Origin: Hyphomicrobiales bacterium
GTDB lineage: Bacteria; Pseudomonadota; Alphaproteobacteria; Rhizobiales; Aestuariivirgaceae
Direction: 5' to 3'
NCBI GenBank assembly: GCA_025363755.1
Contig: JANYLQ010000026.1
Coordinates: 1-64,000 of the forward strand
DNA length: 64,000 bases
In this document: one piece after another, positions 36,388 to 44,679 of the stretch
Position numbering within the stretch: position 1 is the stretch's first letter
How the letters are laid out: every line of letters starts with the position of its first letter
Notes under the pieces: generated by a model
The model's database searches: none
Seen by the model: the letters and a program-made list of their open reading frames with translations, nothing else
Told to the model about the DNA's origin: nothing
Translations under genes and position numbers: made by a program

Positions 36388-36981
36388 ATGGGAATTTCGC
36401 GTCGTGATTTAATAGGCTCCGGACTTTCAGCCGGTTTATTGTTCAATCTTCAAGGCCCAGCCGCTGCAACCGAGCCCTTCAAGATAAATGCATCCGAAGC
36501 AAAAGATGTGGAATACAAATATCAACGCCGCGAAATGGCCTATCAATCAAATGAGCCCCCTGGCACAATCATCGTCGATCCCGTTTATCGGTTTTTATAT
36601 CTTATTCTGGGTGGTGGCCAGGCGCGGCGCTACGGTGTTTCGGTGGGCAAGAGCACCAAAGCTTGGACTGGTGAAGTCGTTATCAAGAAAATGGCTGAGT
36701 GGCCTGTTTGGACGCCAGCCCCCTATCATATTGCTGTCAAACCTGATCTTGCGAAATATCTGCCAAACGGCATGCCTGGTGGCCCTGACAATCCTTTGGG
36801 GGCCCGCGCCTTATATCTCTATAAGGGTGAGGTCGACACAATCAACCGCATCCATGGTGGAGCAAAGCCGGTTGATATTGGTCAAAAACACACCGCAGGC
36901 TGCATCGGCATGCTGAATGTGGATGTGGTGCATCTCTATGATCACGTGCAGGTTGGCACGCGGGTTTTGATGTTAGGCTAG
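36388..36981 (+). CDS. L,D-transpeptidase (YkuD family) with atypical active-site motif
   Basis: A 197-residue exported protein. The N-terminus MGISRRDLIGSGLSAGLLF has a twin-arginine-like signal. The YkuD domain spans about residues 65-195: IIVDPVYRFLYLILGGGQARRYGVSVG, then IHGGAKP, then KHTAGCIGMLN with catalytic Cys172. The family consensus is HxxxS-HGC-R; here the serine is Thr, and the arginine after the Cys is replaced (GCIGM). It probably makes 3-3 peptidoglycan cross-links or anchors proteins. It ends overlapping the convergent SagB-like gene by 4 bases. Confidence 0.88.
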   Translation: MGISRRDLIGSGLSAGLLFNLQGPAAATEPFKINASEAKDVEYKYQRREMAYQSNEPPGTIIVDPVYRFLYLILGGGQARRYGVSVGKSTKAWTGEVVIKKMAEWPVWTPAPYHIAVKPDLAKYLPNGMPGGPDNPLGARALYLYKGEVDTINRIHGGAKPVDIGQKHTAGCIGMLNVDVVHLYDHVQVGTRVLMLG

Positions 36982-38105
36982 CTCAAAAGTCCAACGCCCT
37001 CGCGCAGCAATGGATTGGCGTAAATCTTGTCGGTGTTTGGCAATGGCTTTTCAAGGGTCAGAGCATAAATTGGCGTGTGCGTGAGCGCTTCCAGACCTAA
37101 ATGTTCACTCAAAGGGCCATGTGCCAGCGCCGCTGTCGGGCAGGCGCACAGCCCCATATTGGTAGCTGCCACCATGATGTTTTGCGCAATATGTCCAGCC
37201 TCGATGAGAACCACGCGGTAGGCATTCGCATCTGAATACTTCCACATTGTACGTTCAAGAACGGCAACCAGCACAATCACAGCGGCCATGTCCTTGGTCC
37301 ACTCTTGATTGGCCAAAAATTGGTGCAACTGTTGTGGCACGGCGCTTTCCAGCTTCTGAAGAGAATGCTCAGCGCCACTATAGTGATACACACCCGGAGC
37401 CAATTCTGCGCCGCGGTTCAAGATGACAAAGGCCTCAAATGGATTACGCGCGCCGCCTGAAGGCGTCATCGAAAGTGGCAAATCGCCTGTTGGGGTTTCA
37501 ACGTAGCTGGTGATCCCAAGACCGGCAAAAAGACACGAGCTAAGCTCCTCATTTGTCAGCTCATGGCCGCTATTTGTGCGATTGGTTCTTCTCTTGGCCA
37601 TCAAATTCAAAAGATCGCCGTTTTTTCCACCAAATGGCGAAGGCAGCGCCACGGCATGCAGACCATTTGTCCAAGTCAGCGCTGGTTGCTCGTCCTGATC
37701 AAGTTTGGAGAGTTGAATTGCGGTGGATTCGTCTTGGCTTTCGAACTCATTATCCAAAATTGTAAAATGGAAAAGTGCAGAAGAAAGATCCCATTTCCAT
37801 TCTTTTGAAAAACGGTCATATTTCTTGGCTTCGGCTCCATCACCCACTACCAAAAAGCCTAAATTCGTGAGTTTAGCTATATCATAGCTCAAAGTTTCAG
37901 GGTTGGCAGTTTTGTGATCCGACAGAACCTGGGGCCAAGACTTCTTTTCCGCGAAATATTCCAACCAATAAATATTGGCGATGGAAACATAAGCGTATTT
38001 TTTAGTAAGATAATCATACACACCAATGCTGCCCGGCGATTTGTCTTCATTACTGGCAGGCATGACGATTAGCGTGGGTGACGTACGATATTCCTCGGGC
38101 TGCAT
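36978..38105 (-). CDS. SagB-type flavin dehydrogenase (nitroreductase fold)
   Basis: A 375-residue protein with a SagB/ThcOx (McbC-like) FMN oxidoreductase domain at about residues 160-365: RRTNRTNSGHELTNEELSSCLFAGLG, MTPSGGARNPFEAFVIL and VLIEAGHIAQNIMVAATNMGLCACPTAAL are characteristic. The first 150 residues look like a separate domain with a short helix-turn-helix-like segment (NPETLSYDIAKLTNLGFLVV), reminiscent of peptide-binding winged helices in RiPP enzymes. SagB enzymes oxidise azolines to azoles in modified peptides, but no YcaO cyclodehydratase lies in this window. A 26-residue ORF sits just upstream on the same strand. Confidence 0.87.
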   Translation of the reverse strand: MQPEEYRTSPTLIVMPASNEDKSPGSIGVYDYLTKKYAYVSIANIYWLEYFAEKKSWPQVLSDHKTANPETLSYDIAKLTNLGFLVVGDGAEAKKYDRFSKEWKWDLSSALFHFTILDNEFESQDESTAIQLSKLDQDEQPALTWTNGLHAVALPSPFGGKNGDLLNLMAKRRTNRTNSGHELTNEELSSCLFAGLGITSYVETPTGDLPLSMTPSGGARNPFEAFVILNRGAELAPGVYHYSGAEHSLQKLESAVPQQLHQFLANQEWTKDMAAVIVLVAVLERTMWKYSDANAYRVVLIEAGHIAQNIMVAATNMGLCACPTAALAHGPLSEHLGLEALTHTPIYALTLEKPLPNTDKIYANPLLREGVGLLS

Positions 38106-38173
38106 GCTTTTACTCCGAATCTATTGAGACACTGAAGCCAAACCGACTCCAGTGCCTAGAAGTTGAACGCAAA

Positions 38174-38254
38174 TTAAACCTTGTTGTAGTGAAGGCCTTT
38201 TTTTGTAAGAGCCGCTGGCTTAAGAACAGGTTGCTTGATGCTAGTTGTGGTCAT
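38174..38254 (-). CDS. Candidate 26-residue basic peptide upstream of the SagB-like gene
   Basis: A short ORF with a good ribosome site (AAAGGA, 7 bases before ATG). The peptide starts MTTTSIKQPVLKPAAL and ends GLHYNKV. It has five lysines, one His, no acidic residue and no Cys, with two prolines and four threonines. It ends 68 bases before the SagB-like start, so one transcript could carry both. It could be a precursor peptide or just a leader ORF. The frame can be extended to 71 residues but without a ribosome site. Confidence 0.45.
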   Translation of the reverse strand: MTTTSIKQPVLKPAALTKKGLHYNKV

Positions 38255-38469
38255 TTTGAAATCCTTTATCGTTTGAGATTTTTGCCTTTCTGGCTTGTCC
38301 AAATTTGCAGACTTATTTGTGCAAATGAATGTATTCAAAATTGAATCTGCTATTCGCAAATTTTGATTAAAAGTGCGAAAGCTGCGCAAAATATTGAGAA
38401 ATTGAGTTTTTCTCCAATGCGATCAATAACAATCCTGTAAATATAGGAATCCAAACGGGGTTATAAAAA

Positions 38470-38781
38470 ATGCAGGACAGTAAGTTTTTTGAACCGCGAA
38501 AATTACAAGGAACCCGGGTTGAAACGAGGAACTTGTTAAGGCGTTTAATGGTGGGCAAAAGCAGTTTGGATCAATTATCCAAACAAAAACTGCACAGCAC
38601 AGAAGTTGCAGCTTACACAGCGACCCAAGTTAGAAGCCTGTGGCTGGCGTCAAAATCCGCTGGTTTGTTTAAAATAGCCAAACACTTGGAAGATACATTT
38701 TACGAAGCATGTTCAGCAGCAGAGGGAGAGGTTGATCCCCAAACATTCAAAAAACATCTGGAAAAAATGGAAATTAGCTAG
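38470..38781 (+). CDS. Hypothetical protein, 103 residues
   Basis: I do not recognise this protein. It is basic in its first 45 residues (RKLQGTRVETRNLLRRLMVGKSSLDQLSKQKL) and largely helical in outlook, with AAYTATQVRSLWLASKSAGLFKIAKHLEDTFYEACSAAEGE forming a likely amphipathic helix pair. No signal peptide or membrane segment. It is divergent from the small-peptide/SagB unit with about 215 bases between, and meets the XRE-like regulator tail to tail two bases apart. The ribosome site is weak. Confidence 0.6.
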   Translation: MQDSKFFEPRKLQGTRVETRNLLRRLMVGKSSLDQLSKQKLHSTEVAAYTATQVRSLWLASKSAGLFKIAKHLEDTFYEACSAAEGEVDPQTFKKHLEKMEIS

Positions 38782-38783
38782 AA

Positions 38784-39689
38784 CTAGGCGATTTGTGGCT
38801 CGATACTGCCAAGAAGCTGATTGGCTTGTATTGAGGCGATGATTTTTTCGAAAGCAGGCAAGTCAAGTTGACCGGGGAAATGTTCTTCCTGTGCGGTAAA
38901 TGCCGCGCGGATTGATGGGTGAATTGACTTACTGTTGAGCCCTATAACGCCAACGAGCTTAGCCATCTCTTTAGCATCCGAAAATTTGTTTCCGACAAAC
39001 TCTAAGCACACCCTGCAAGTTAGAGATTGTGATATCCCACGAGTCAAACCAAGTCCCATTCTAATGGGATCAACACCATTGGGGATCGTAATGAGACTCA
39101 AATGAAACGGTTCATACGAATTCATGCCAAGCATATAAGTCTCACCATCGGCTTGTATAATCAGACCGCGATGTCTGCCTCGTGCAATGAACTTTGAAGG
39201 AAATTCAGCAGACCGGAAATAAGTATGCCTCGTAAAGCTGGTCAAACCATTGGAGGTAGAGATTTTCAAGGCTGCGCGAACCAAAAAATTGCGCTGGTTT
39301 TGAAGCGGAAAATAGCAATAATAATATCCATCAGCCAAATTGCACTTTGGTAGATTTGAATTTCTTTGCAGAAATAATCGCGCAATGCTTTCTAAATTCT
39401 TGAGGGTACCCTGGGAAGGCTTCAGAATTCCATCGGTTCCATAGAGCCCATCTTTAACGTCCACTCCATGGCCATCAGGAGGCGCGAACATTTCATCTTC
39501 AGGGACGTTAAAAAATTCGCACAGTCTTCGCCGTGTGCGAACATTAGGCAAATTTTCGCCACACAAATATTTATTGAACTGTTGCCGGTTAAGCGACGTC
39601 CCTCTGCAGACCTCGGCAATTGAACCGTATTTTTCGCACTGAATGCGCAAATTTAGGCCAAAATATTTACTCGCAAACTTCGTCATCAT
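38784..39689 (-). CDS. XRE-like transcriptional regulator
   Basis: A 301-residue protein with an N-terminal helix-turn-helix at about residues 12-70 (LNLRIQCEKYGSIAEVCRGTSLNRQQFNKYLCGENLPNVRTRRRLCEFFNVPEDEMF), and a C-terminal region of about 200 residues without recognised domain, possibly an effector-binding alpha/beta fold. Similar regulators are scattered in rhizobial genomes with unknown targets. It may control the neighbouring SagB/small-peptide or 103-residue genes; that is inferred from proximity. The Met one codon in is an equally possible start. Confidence 0.8.
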   Translation of the reverse strand: MMTKFASKYFGLNLRIQCEKYGSIAEVCRGTSLNRQQFNKYLCGENLPNVRTRRRLCEFFNVPEDEMFAPPDGHGVDVKDGLYGTDGILKPSQGTLKNLESIARLFLQRNSNLPKCNLADGYYYCYFPLQNQRNFLVRAALKISTSNGLTSFTRHTYFRSAEFPSKFIARGRHRGLIIQADGETYMLGMNSYEPFHLSLITIPNGVDPIRMGLGLTRGISQSLTCRVCLEFVGNKFSDAKEMAKLVGVIGLNSKSIHPSIRAAFTAQEEHFPGQLDLPAFEKIIASIQANQLLGSIEPQIA

Positions 39690-39821
39690 TCTACCGCCCT
39701 ATCACTGTCACAATGTGGGCATCCTTTCCAACTTGCAATTGATATTAACACACCTTTGCAGAAAGTGAACTCGGCGATTCCAGTTGTAGTGGCGCAACGT
39801 GCAAGGGACATCAAGGGATAT

Positions 39822-39932
39822 TCATTTAATCATCAGCCTAATGCCATAGGCTAATATCCCGACTGCAATCACCCCGCCAGCCCATAATGCCACGAACCAT
39901 AATAGGCGATGAATAGATTGATTGATGGCCAT
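39822..39932 (-). CDS. DUF2474-type small membrane protein of the bd/CIO oxidase
   Basis: A 36-residue protein found by reading beyond the cydB stop: its ATG shares a base with that stop (TGATG). The sequence begins MAINQSIHRLLWFVALWAGG and continues as one transmembrane helix ending AYGIRLMIK. This matches the layout of DUF2474 peptides encoded after cyanide-insensitive oxidase genes, which are thought to stabilise the complex as CydX does for E. coli CydAB. The coupling to cydB makes it convincing despite its size. Confidence 0.85.
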   Translation of the reverse strand: MAINQSIHRLLWFVALWAGGVIAVGILAYGIRLMIK

Positions 39933-40942
39933 CAATGATATCCCTCTTCGGGGTTCACCTTGCCGCGGAACACCCAGTAAGAATAGGCTGTGTAAATCAA
40001 GATCAGGGGCATCATAATGGCCATGCCGACAAGCAAAAACCGCAAACTCTTGTCAGGTGCTGCTGCGTCCCAGATTGAAAGCGATGGCGGCACAATATAG
40101 GGGTAGAAACTGATTCCAAGTCCCACAAAGCACAACACAAAAATGCCAAGCGCAGAAAGAAATGGTCGGTAATCAAGCCGGTCACGCAAGCCCGTAAAAA
40201 GCCCATAAGCACAAGCCGCCACCAGCAGTGGCACGATGGCGCTGAATATGACAGTCGGAAACTTGAACCAACGCTCAAAATATTCAGGCCGCAAGAACGG
40301 TGTCCAAAGACTAACCAGCCCAACGACAACTAAAGTCGCAACCGCCGCATTCCGAGCCTGGCTAAGCGCCGTGTCTTGCAGTTGGCCTTCGGTCTTCATC
40401 ACCAGCCATGTTGCGCCGAGCAGTGCATATCCCACCACCACGGCAAGCGCAGTAAATGTGCTGAAGGGTGTCAACCAGTCCCACCAACCTCCAACATAAG
40501 CCCGTCCTGATATCTGAATGCCTTGAACGAGAGTCCCCATTGCAAAGCCCTGAGACAAAGCTGCGATAATTGAACCACCGCTGAAAGCCCAATCCCATAA
40601 AAATTGCCCCCGCTTGGTGCGCCAGCGAAATTCGAAAGCCACGCCGCGCAACACAAGGCCGATGAGCATCGCGATCAATGGCGCATACAAGGCCGGAAAC
40701 ACCACAGCATAAGCCAGTGGAAACACCGCCATAAGTCCGCCGCCGCCCAACACCAACCAGGTTTCATTTCCGTCCCATACAGGAGCCACAGAATTCATCA
40801 TTACGTTGCGGTCGTGTTCAGATTTGGAGAAAGGAAATAGAATACCAACACCCAAATCAAAACCATCGAGTATCGCATAGGCCAGCACCGCAAAGGCGAT
40901 TAGGCAAGCCCAGATAAATGGCAGATCAAAACTCATCATCAC
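39932..40942 (-). CDS. cydB: Cytochrome bd-type quinol oxidase subunit II
   Basis: A 336-residue inner-membrane subunit with 8-9 transmembrane helices. LPFIWACLIAFAVLAYAILDGFDLGVGILFPF at the start, VAPVWDGNETWLVLGGGGLMAVFPLAYA and RGVAFEFRWRT are the CydB signatures. The length and pairing with a short-Q-loop CydA suggest the cyanide-insensitive (CioB) branch. It starts 2 bases after cydA and overlaps the DUF2474 peptide. Confidence 0.95.
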   Translation of the reverse strand: MMMSFDLPFIWACLIAFAVLAYAILDGFDLGVGILFPFSKSEHDRNVMMNSVAPVWDGNETWLVLGGGGLMAVFPLAYAVVFPALYAPLIAMLIGLVLRGVAFEFRWRTKRGQFLWDWAFSGGSIIAALSQGFAMGTLVQGIQISGRAYVGGWWDWLTPFSTFTALAVVVGYALLGATWLVMKTEGQLQDTALSQARNAAVATLVVVGLVSLWTPFLRPEYFERWFKFPTVIFSAIVPLLVAACAYGLFTGLRDRLDYRPFLSALGIFVLCFVGLGISFYPYIVPPSLSIWDAAAPDKSLRFLLVGMAIMMPLILIYTAYSYWVFRGKVNPEEGYH

Positions 40943-40944
40943 TC

Positions 40945-42342
40945 CTATTCTCCAGCCGCGAGAGCTGGACCCGGCACCGTGCCAGCAGCCATCATGGGCG
41001 CATTAATCATGTCTGGACTTGCAAAATCAGGTGTTGTTTTAGCAAGTCGCAGTAAATAGAAGATGCCAGCTGCGTAAACGAAGAAATAGACAATGATAAA
41101 GGCCATGAGTGATGCACCCACGGCTGGTGCTGCCACGGGCGAGATCGATTGGGCCGTCGTCAGTAGGCCGTAAACCGTATAGGGTTGACGGCCAACCTCT
41201 GTGGTGATCCAGCCGGCCAGTACCGCCACAAACCCTGATGGCGTCATCAGAAGAGCCACGCGGTGCAACCAACGATCCTGGTAAAGTGCCCCACCCTGCC
41301 AGCGGCGCAGGGAACTCCACAACCCCACGGCAAGCATGGCAAAGCCAATGCCCACCATCAAACGGAAGGTATAGAAAATAATCTGAGCGGGCGGGCGTTG
41401 ATCTTTTGGGAACGACTTCAACCCTTTCACTTCGCCATCAAGACTGTGGGTTAAAATAAGAGCACTGAGTTTCGGAATGGAAATTTGATAGCGTGTAACT
41501 TCATCTTGGTCATCAGGGATACCAAACAAAATCAAAGGCGAACCCTTTTCAGGCTCATAATCGCCTTCCATCGCTGCAATCTTAGCAGGTTGATGTTCCA
41601 GTGTATTGAGGCCGTGAATATCGCCCGCCGCAATTTGAAGAGGTGCCACAATAACGGCCATCCACATCGCCATCGAAAACATTTTGCGCGCAGCGGGCGA
41701 TCTATTGTCTCTCAGCAAATGCCAAGCAGCAACTCCGCCCACTACAAATGCAGTGGTGAGATAGGCAGCCAGAACCATATGTACAAAGCGGTAGGGGAAT
41801 GATGGATTGAAAATAATGGCCATCCAATCTTCAGGAACAAACTGACCTTTGGCATTAATCGAATATCCAGCTGGCGTTTGCATCCAGCTGTTGACCGCCA
41901 ATATCCAAGTCGCTGAAATCAAAGTGCCCAGCGCCACCATCACTGTTGCAAGATAATGCAACCCTGCACCGACGCGTTTCTCACCAAATAGCATCACTCC
42001 CAAAAAGCCCGCTTCCAAAAAGAAGGCTGTAAGAACTTCATATCCCATCAACGGTCCGATGACTGGGCCTGCCTTGTCAGAAAACACACTCCAATTTGTG
42101 CCGAACTGATAAGACATGACGATGCCAGAAACCACACCCATGCCAAAAGCTACGGCGAATATTTTTTTCCAGAAATTAAACAGATCGCGGTAAACCGGAT
42201 TTTTCTTCCACAGCCAAAGCCCTTCAAGCACCGCAAGATAACTGGCGAGGCCGATCGAGAATGCAGGAAATACAATGTGAAATGACATGGTGAATGCAAA
42301 TTGCATTCGCGCGAGTCCCAAGGCGGTGAAGTCAGTCAGCAT
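40945..42342 (-). CDS. cydA: Cytochrome bd-type quinol oxidase subunit I
   Basis: A 465-residue inner-membrane subunit that oxidises quinol and reduces oxygen. His22 in FTMSFHIVFPAFSIG is the high-spin heme ligand region; GMGVVSGIVMSYQFGTNWS and GDIHGLNTLEHQPAKIAAMEGDYE are CydA signatures, the latter starting the Q-loop. The protein is short (E. coli CydA 522), so the Q-loop is of the short type typical of cyanide-insensitive oxidases. The operon is cydA-cydB-DUF2474. Palindromes lie just upstream. Confidence 0.96.
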   Translation of the reverse strand: MLTDFTALGLARMQFAFTMSFHIVFPAFSIGLASYLAVLEGLWLWKKNPVYRDLFNFWKKIFAVAFGMGVVSGIVMSYQFGTNWSVFSDKAGPVIGPLMGYEVLTAFFLEAGFLGVMLFGEKRVGAGLHYLATVMVALGTLISATWILAVNSWMQTPAGYSINAKGQFVPEDWMAIIFNPSFPYRFVHMVLAAYLTTAFVVGGVAAWHLLRDNRSPAARKMFSMAMWMAVIVAPLQIAAGDIHGLNTLEHQPAKIAAMEGDYEPEKGSPLILFGIPDDQDEVTRYQISIPKLSALILTHSLDGEVKGLKSFPKDQRPPAQIIFYTFRLMVGIGFAMLAVGLWSSLRRWQGGALYQDRWLHRVALLMTPSGFVAVLAGWITTEVGRQPYTVYGLLTTAQSISPVAAPAVGASLMAFIIVYFFVYAAGIFYLLRLAKTTPDFASPDMINAPMMAAGTVPGPALAAGE

Positions 42343-42375
42343 GGATTGATCTCTTCCTTAAGACATTAAGATAAG

Positions 42376-42418
42376 CTCGATATCGAGAATCCTCACATAC
42401 AATCGCGTCACATGCGAC
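42376..42418. promoter_or_regulatory. Two palindromes upstream of cydA
   Basis: A perfect 12-base palindrome CTCGATATCGAG (42376-42387), 33 bases before the cydA start, and a near-perfect GTCACATGCGAC (42407-42418). They fill the 81-base space between the SDR gene end and cydA. GNCGC-rich half-sites resemble RegA/ActR-type sites, and regBA is in this window, but the match is loose. Confidence 0.35.
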
Positions 42419-42423
42419 ACAAT

Positions 42424-43206
42424 TTACTTTTTATCTGAAAGCACGCCGCGCTTGATCAACCAGAAATACAAATTATAGGGCAACAGGCGGGTAATTTTTA
42501 AAATCGCCACAAATCGTGTGGGATAAGCCACCTCGAATTTACCCTGTTCCAAGCCTTCAATTGTCCGGCGCGCTGCATCTTCGGGCTTCATCAGAAATGG
42601 CATGGGGAAATCATTTCCCTTGGTCATCGGTGTTTCCACAAAGCCAGGATTGACAACGCTGATTTTTATACCGACCAAATCCAGTTCTGGTTTCAAGCTC
42701 TCAGCCAGATTAATAAGTGCTGCTTTCGTGGGGCCATAACCCGCCGCTTTTGGCAGTCCGCGATATCCTGCAACCGACGCCACCCAAGCTATCCGGCCTG
42801 CCCGGCGCTTGCGCATGACAGGCAAAAGCCCGGAAATGCAATTGACCACGCCGAGGAAATTAACCTGCATCATATGGGAAAATGGTTCAGGCTCAAATGC
42901 ATTAAGATCAATTGGTGCATAAGCACCAGCCGCCATCAAAGCCATATCAATTGGCCCAAGTTCCATTTCAATCTTGGCAATTGTATCGCGCACGGCTTTC
43001 GGGTCAGTCACATCTAAAGGATAAGCCTGAATCAGCGCGCCCATTCCTTCAAGTTTCTCGGCAGAGCGCGCAGAAACGGCAACTCTCACACCTCGCGCCG
43101 CCAGCTGCAACGCCACCTCGCGGCCAATGCCGGTTGAAGCTCCGGTGATCCACACGAGTTTCCACGGCAGATCACGAGGCTGTGAGGCAGAAGCGCTATT
43201 TTCCAT
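42424..43206 (-). CDS. Short-chain dehydrogenase/reductase
   Basis: A 260-residue SDR. The cofactor motif is VWITGASTGIGREVALQL, with SARS suggesting NADP; the catalytic Ser is in VASVAGYRG and Tyr-Lys in AAGYGPTKAALINLAES. C-terminal hydrophobic stretch (LLPYNLYFWLIK) suggests membrane association. It is divergent from the FAD oxidoreductase-DUF1365-DUF2177 operon; SDR genes of this type occur with the same set in Rhodobacter-like singlet-oxygen loci, so it may belong to the same lipid-related pathway. Confidence 0.9.
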   Translation of the reverse strand: MENSASASQPRDLPWKLVWITGASTGIGREVALQLAARGVRVAVSARSAEKLEGMGALIQAYPLDVTDPKAVRDTIAKIEMELGPIDMALMAAGAYAPIDLNAFEPEPFSHMMQVNFLGVVNCISGLLPVMRKRRAGRIAWVASVAGYRGLPKAAGYGPTKAALINLAESLKPELDLVGIKISVVNPGFVETPMTKGNDFPMPFLMKPEDAARRTIEGLEQGKFEVAYPTRFVAILKITRLLPYNLYFWLIKRGVLSDKK

Positions 43207-43280
43207 GTGATTTCAAGTCCTTTGACATGCTAACGAGAAGTCTGAGAGGGCGGATCACCTTGATTGACACAAAGTCATTT

Positions 43281-43307
43281 GAACCTTTAAGCAACCCACA
43301 ACGTAAC
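43281..43307 (+). promoter_or_regulatory. Candidate ECF-type promoter before the FAD oxidoreductase operon
   Basis: GAAC, 17 bases, CGTAAC, about 35 bases before the TTG start. The -10 part CACAACGTAACA is identical to that before regA. The architecture fits an ECF sigma factor; which one is unknown. Confidence 0.4.
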
Positions 43308-43341
43308 AAAAAAGAAGAATAACAGATAAGGTTCAAATCAA

Positions 43342-44679
43342 TTGAGTTCTCTGAAAATTGCGGTGGTCGGGTCGGGCATTTCAGGGCTTTCCGCAGCATG
43401 GCTTTTATCACAACGCCATAATATTACGCTCATTGAAGCTGACAAGCGCATCGGTGGTCATTCAAACACATTTAACTGCCCTACTCCAGAGGGCAATGTT
43501 CCGGTGGATACTGGCTTCATCGTTTACAACGATAGAACTTACCCCAATCTTTCGGCTCTTTTTGACTATTTGAGCGTGCCAACTGCGGATTCGAAAATGG
43601 GTTTTGCAGTTTCTTTGGGCAAAGGCGCCTATGAATATTCAGGCGCGGGCTTGACCAGTCTCATAGGACATACAAGCAATTTATTGAACCCCAACCACCT
43701 TCGCATGATGCGCGACTTGGTGCGGTTTTTTTCAAGCGCTGCTGCAAAGAGTGGGAAGCTGCACGAAGACATTTCATTGGCTGAATTTATGCGCGCGCAA
43801 AGATATAGTCAGGAGTTCATTGATTTGCATTTGTTGCCAATGGCAGGTGCCATCTGGTCTTGCACCCCGAGTCAAATGTTGAACTATCCTGCAAAATGCT
43901 TTTTGCGCTTTTGTGAAAACCATGGCCTGCTTAATTTTTATGATCGCCCCACATGGCGCACGGTCGAAGGCGGTTCGATTGAATATGTGCAAAGACTGAT
44001 TGGCGACAGCCGGATGAAAATTATCACGGACTGCTCCATTCATAAGATTGATCGCAACGGATTTAACATCACTATCAATGGCGCAAAAGACTTCTCCGAA
44101 AGTTTTGATCATGTGGTGATTGCAACTCATGCTGATCAAGCATTAAAAATGCTGGCGGATCCCACCCCCGCAGAATTTGATATTCTGTCACCATTTCAAT
44201 ATTCCAAAAACCGCGCCACACTGCATCATGATGAAAGCTTTATGCCGCGTCGCAAGCGTTTGTGGTCGAGCTGGAACTATGTAAGCCAAACTGCCAAAGC
44301 TGATGAGGCATCCGTCACCTATTGGATGAATGCGCTGCAACCCTTAAACACCGAGACCAATATTTTTGTGACCCTGAATGCCGACAGGCAGCCCAATGCG
44401 GTGGTTGAAGAATTTGAATACACACACCCCGTATTCAATTCTGAAACGAGCAAAATGCAAAAGCACCTTTGGTCATTGCAGGGTCAAAATCGCACATGGT
44501 TTTGTGGTGCGCATTTTGGATCAGGCTTTCATGAAGATGGCTTGCAGTCAGGTCTTGCTGTTGCTGAGCAATTAGGCGGCGCATTGCGGCCGTGGAATTT
44601 GGCAAAGCCTGACGACCGCATCCACCTGACGGCAGTAACACCGCGCGAAAAACCAAATTTCCTTGAGGCTGCAGAATGA
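43342..44679 (+). CDS. FAD/NAD(P)-binding amine-oxidase-like oxidoreductase (TTG start)
   Basis: A 445-residue flavoprotein. The FAD-binding motif KIAVVGSGISGLSAAWLLSQRHNITLIEADKRIGGHSNTF is at the N-terminus, and FCGAHFGSGFHEDGLQSGLAVAEQLGG closes the FAD domain. It belongs to the amine-oxidase-like proteins found with DUF1365 and cyclopropane-fatty-acid synthase genes, implicated in unusual (furan or methylated) fatty acid formation or repair. The start is TTG with AAGG upstream; no ATG fits. Its stop overlaps the DUF1365 start as ATGA. Confidence 0.9.
   Translation: MSSLKIAVVGSGISGLSAAWLLSQRHNITLIEADKRIGGHSNTFNCPTPEGNVPVDTGFIVYNDRTYPNLSALFDYLSVPTADSKMGFAVSLGKGAYEYSGAGLTSLIGHTSNLLNPNHLRMMRDLVRFFSSAAAKSGKLHEDISLAEFMRAQRYSQEFIDLHLLPMAGAIWSCTPSQMLNYPAKCFLRFCENHGLLNFYDRPTWRTVEGGSIEYVQRLIGDSRMKIITDCSIHKIDRNGFNITINGAKDFSESFDHVVIATHADQALKMLADPTPAEFDILSPFQYSKNRATLHHDESFMPRRKRLWSSWNYVSQTAKADEASVTYWMNALQPLNTETNIFVTLNADRQPNAVVEEFEYTHPVFNSETSKMQKHLWSLQGQNRTWFCGAHFGSGFHEDGLQSGLAVAEQLGGALRPWNLAKPDDRIHLTAVTPREKPNFLEAAE

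Noticed and set aside
38255-38389. 71-residue version of the small ORF upstream of the SagB-like gene
   Set aside because: No ribosome site at the upstream ATG and AT-rich, non-coding-like composition; the 26-residue version has the better signal.
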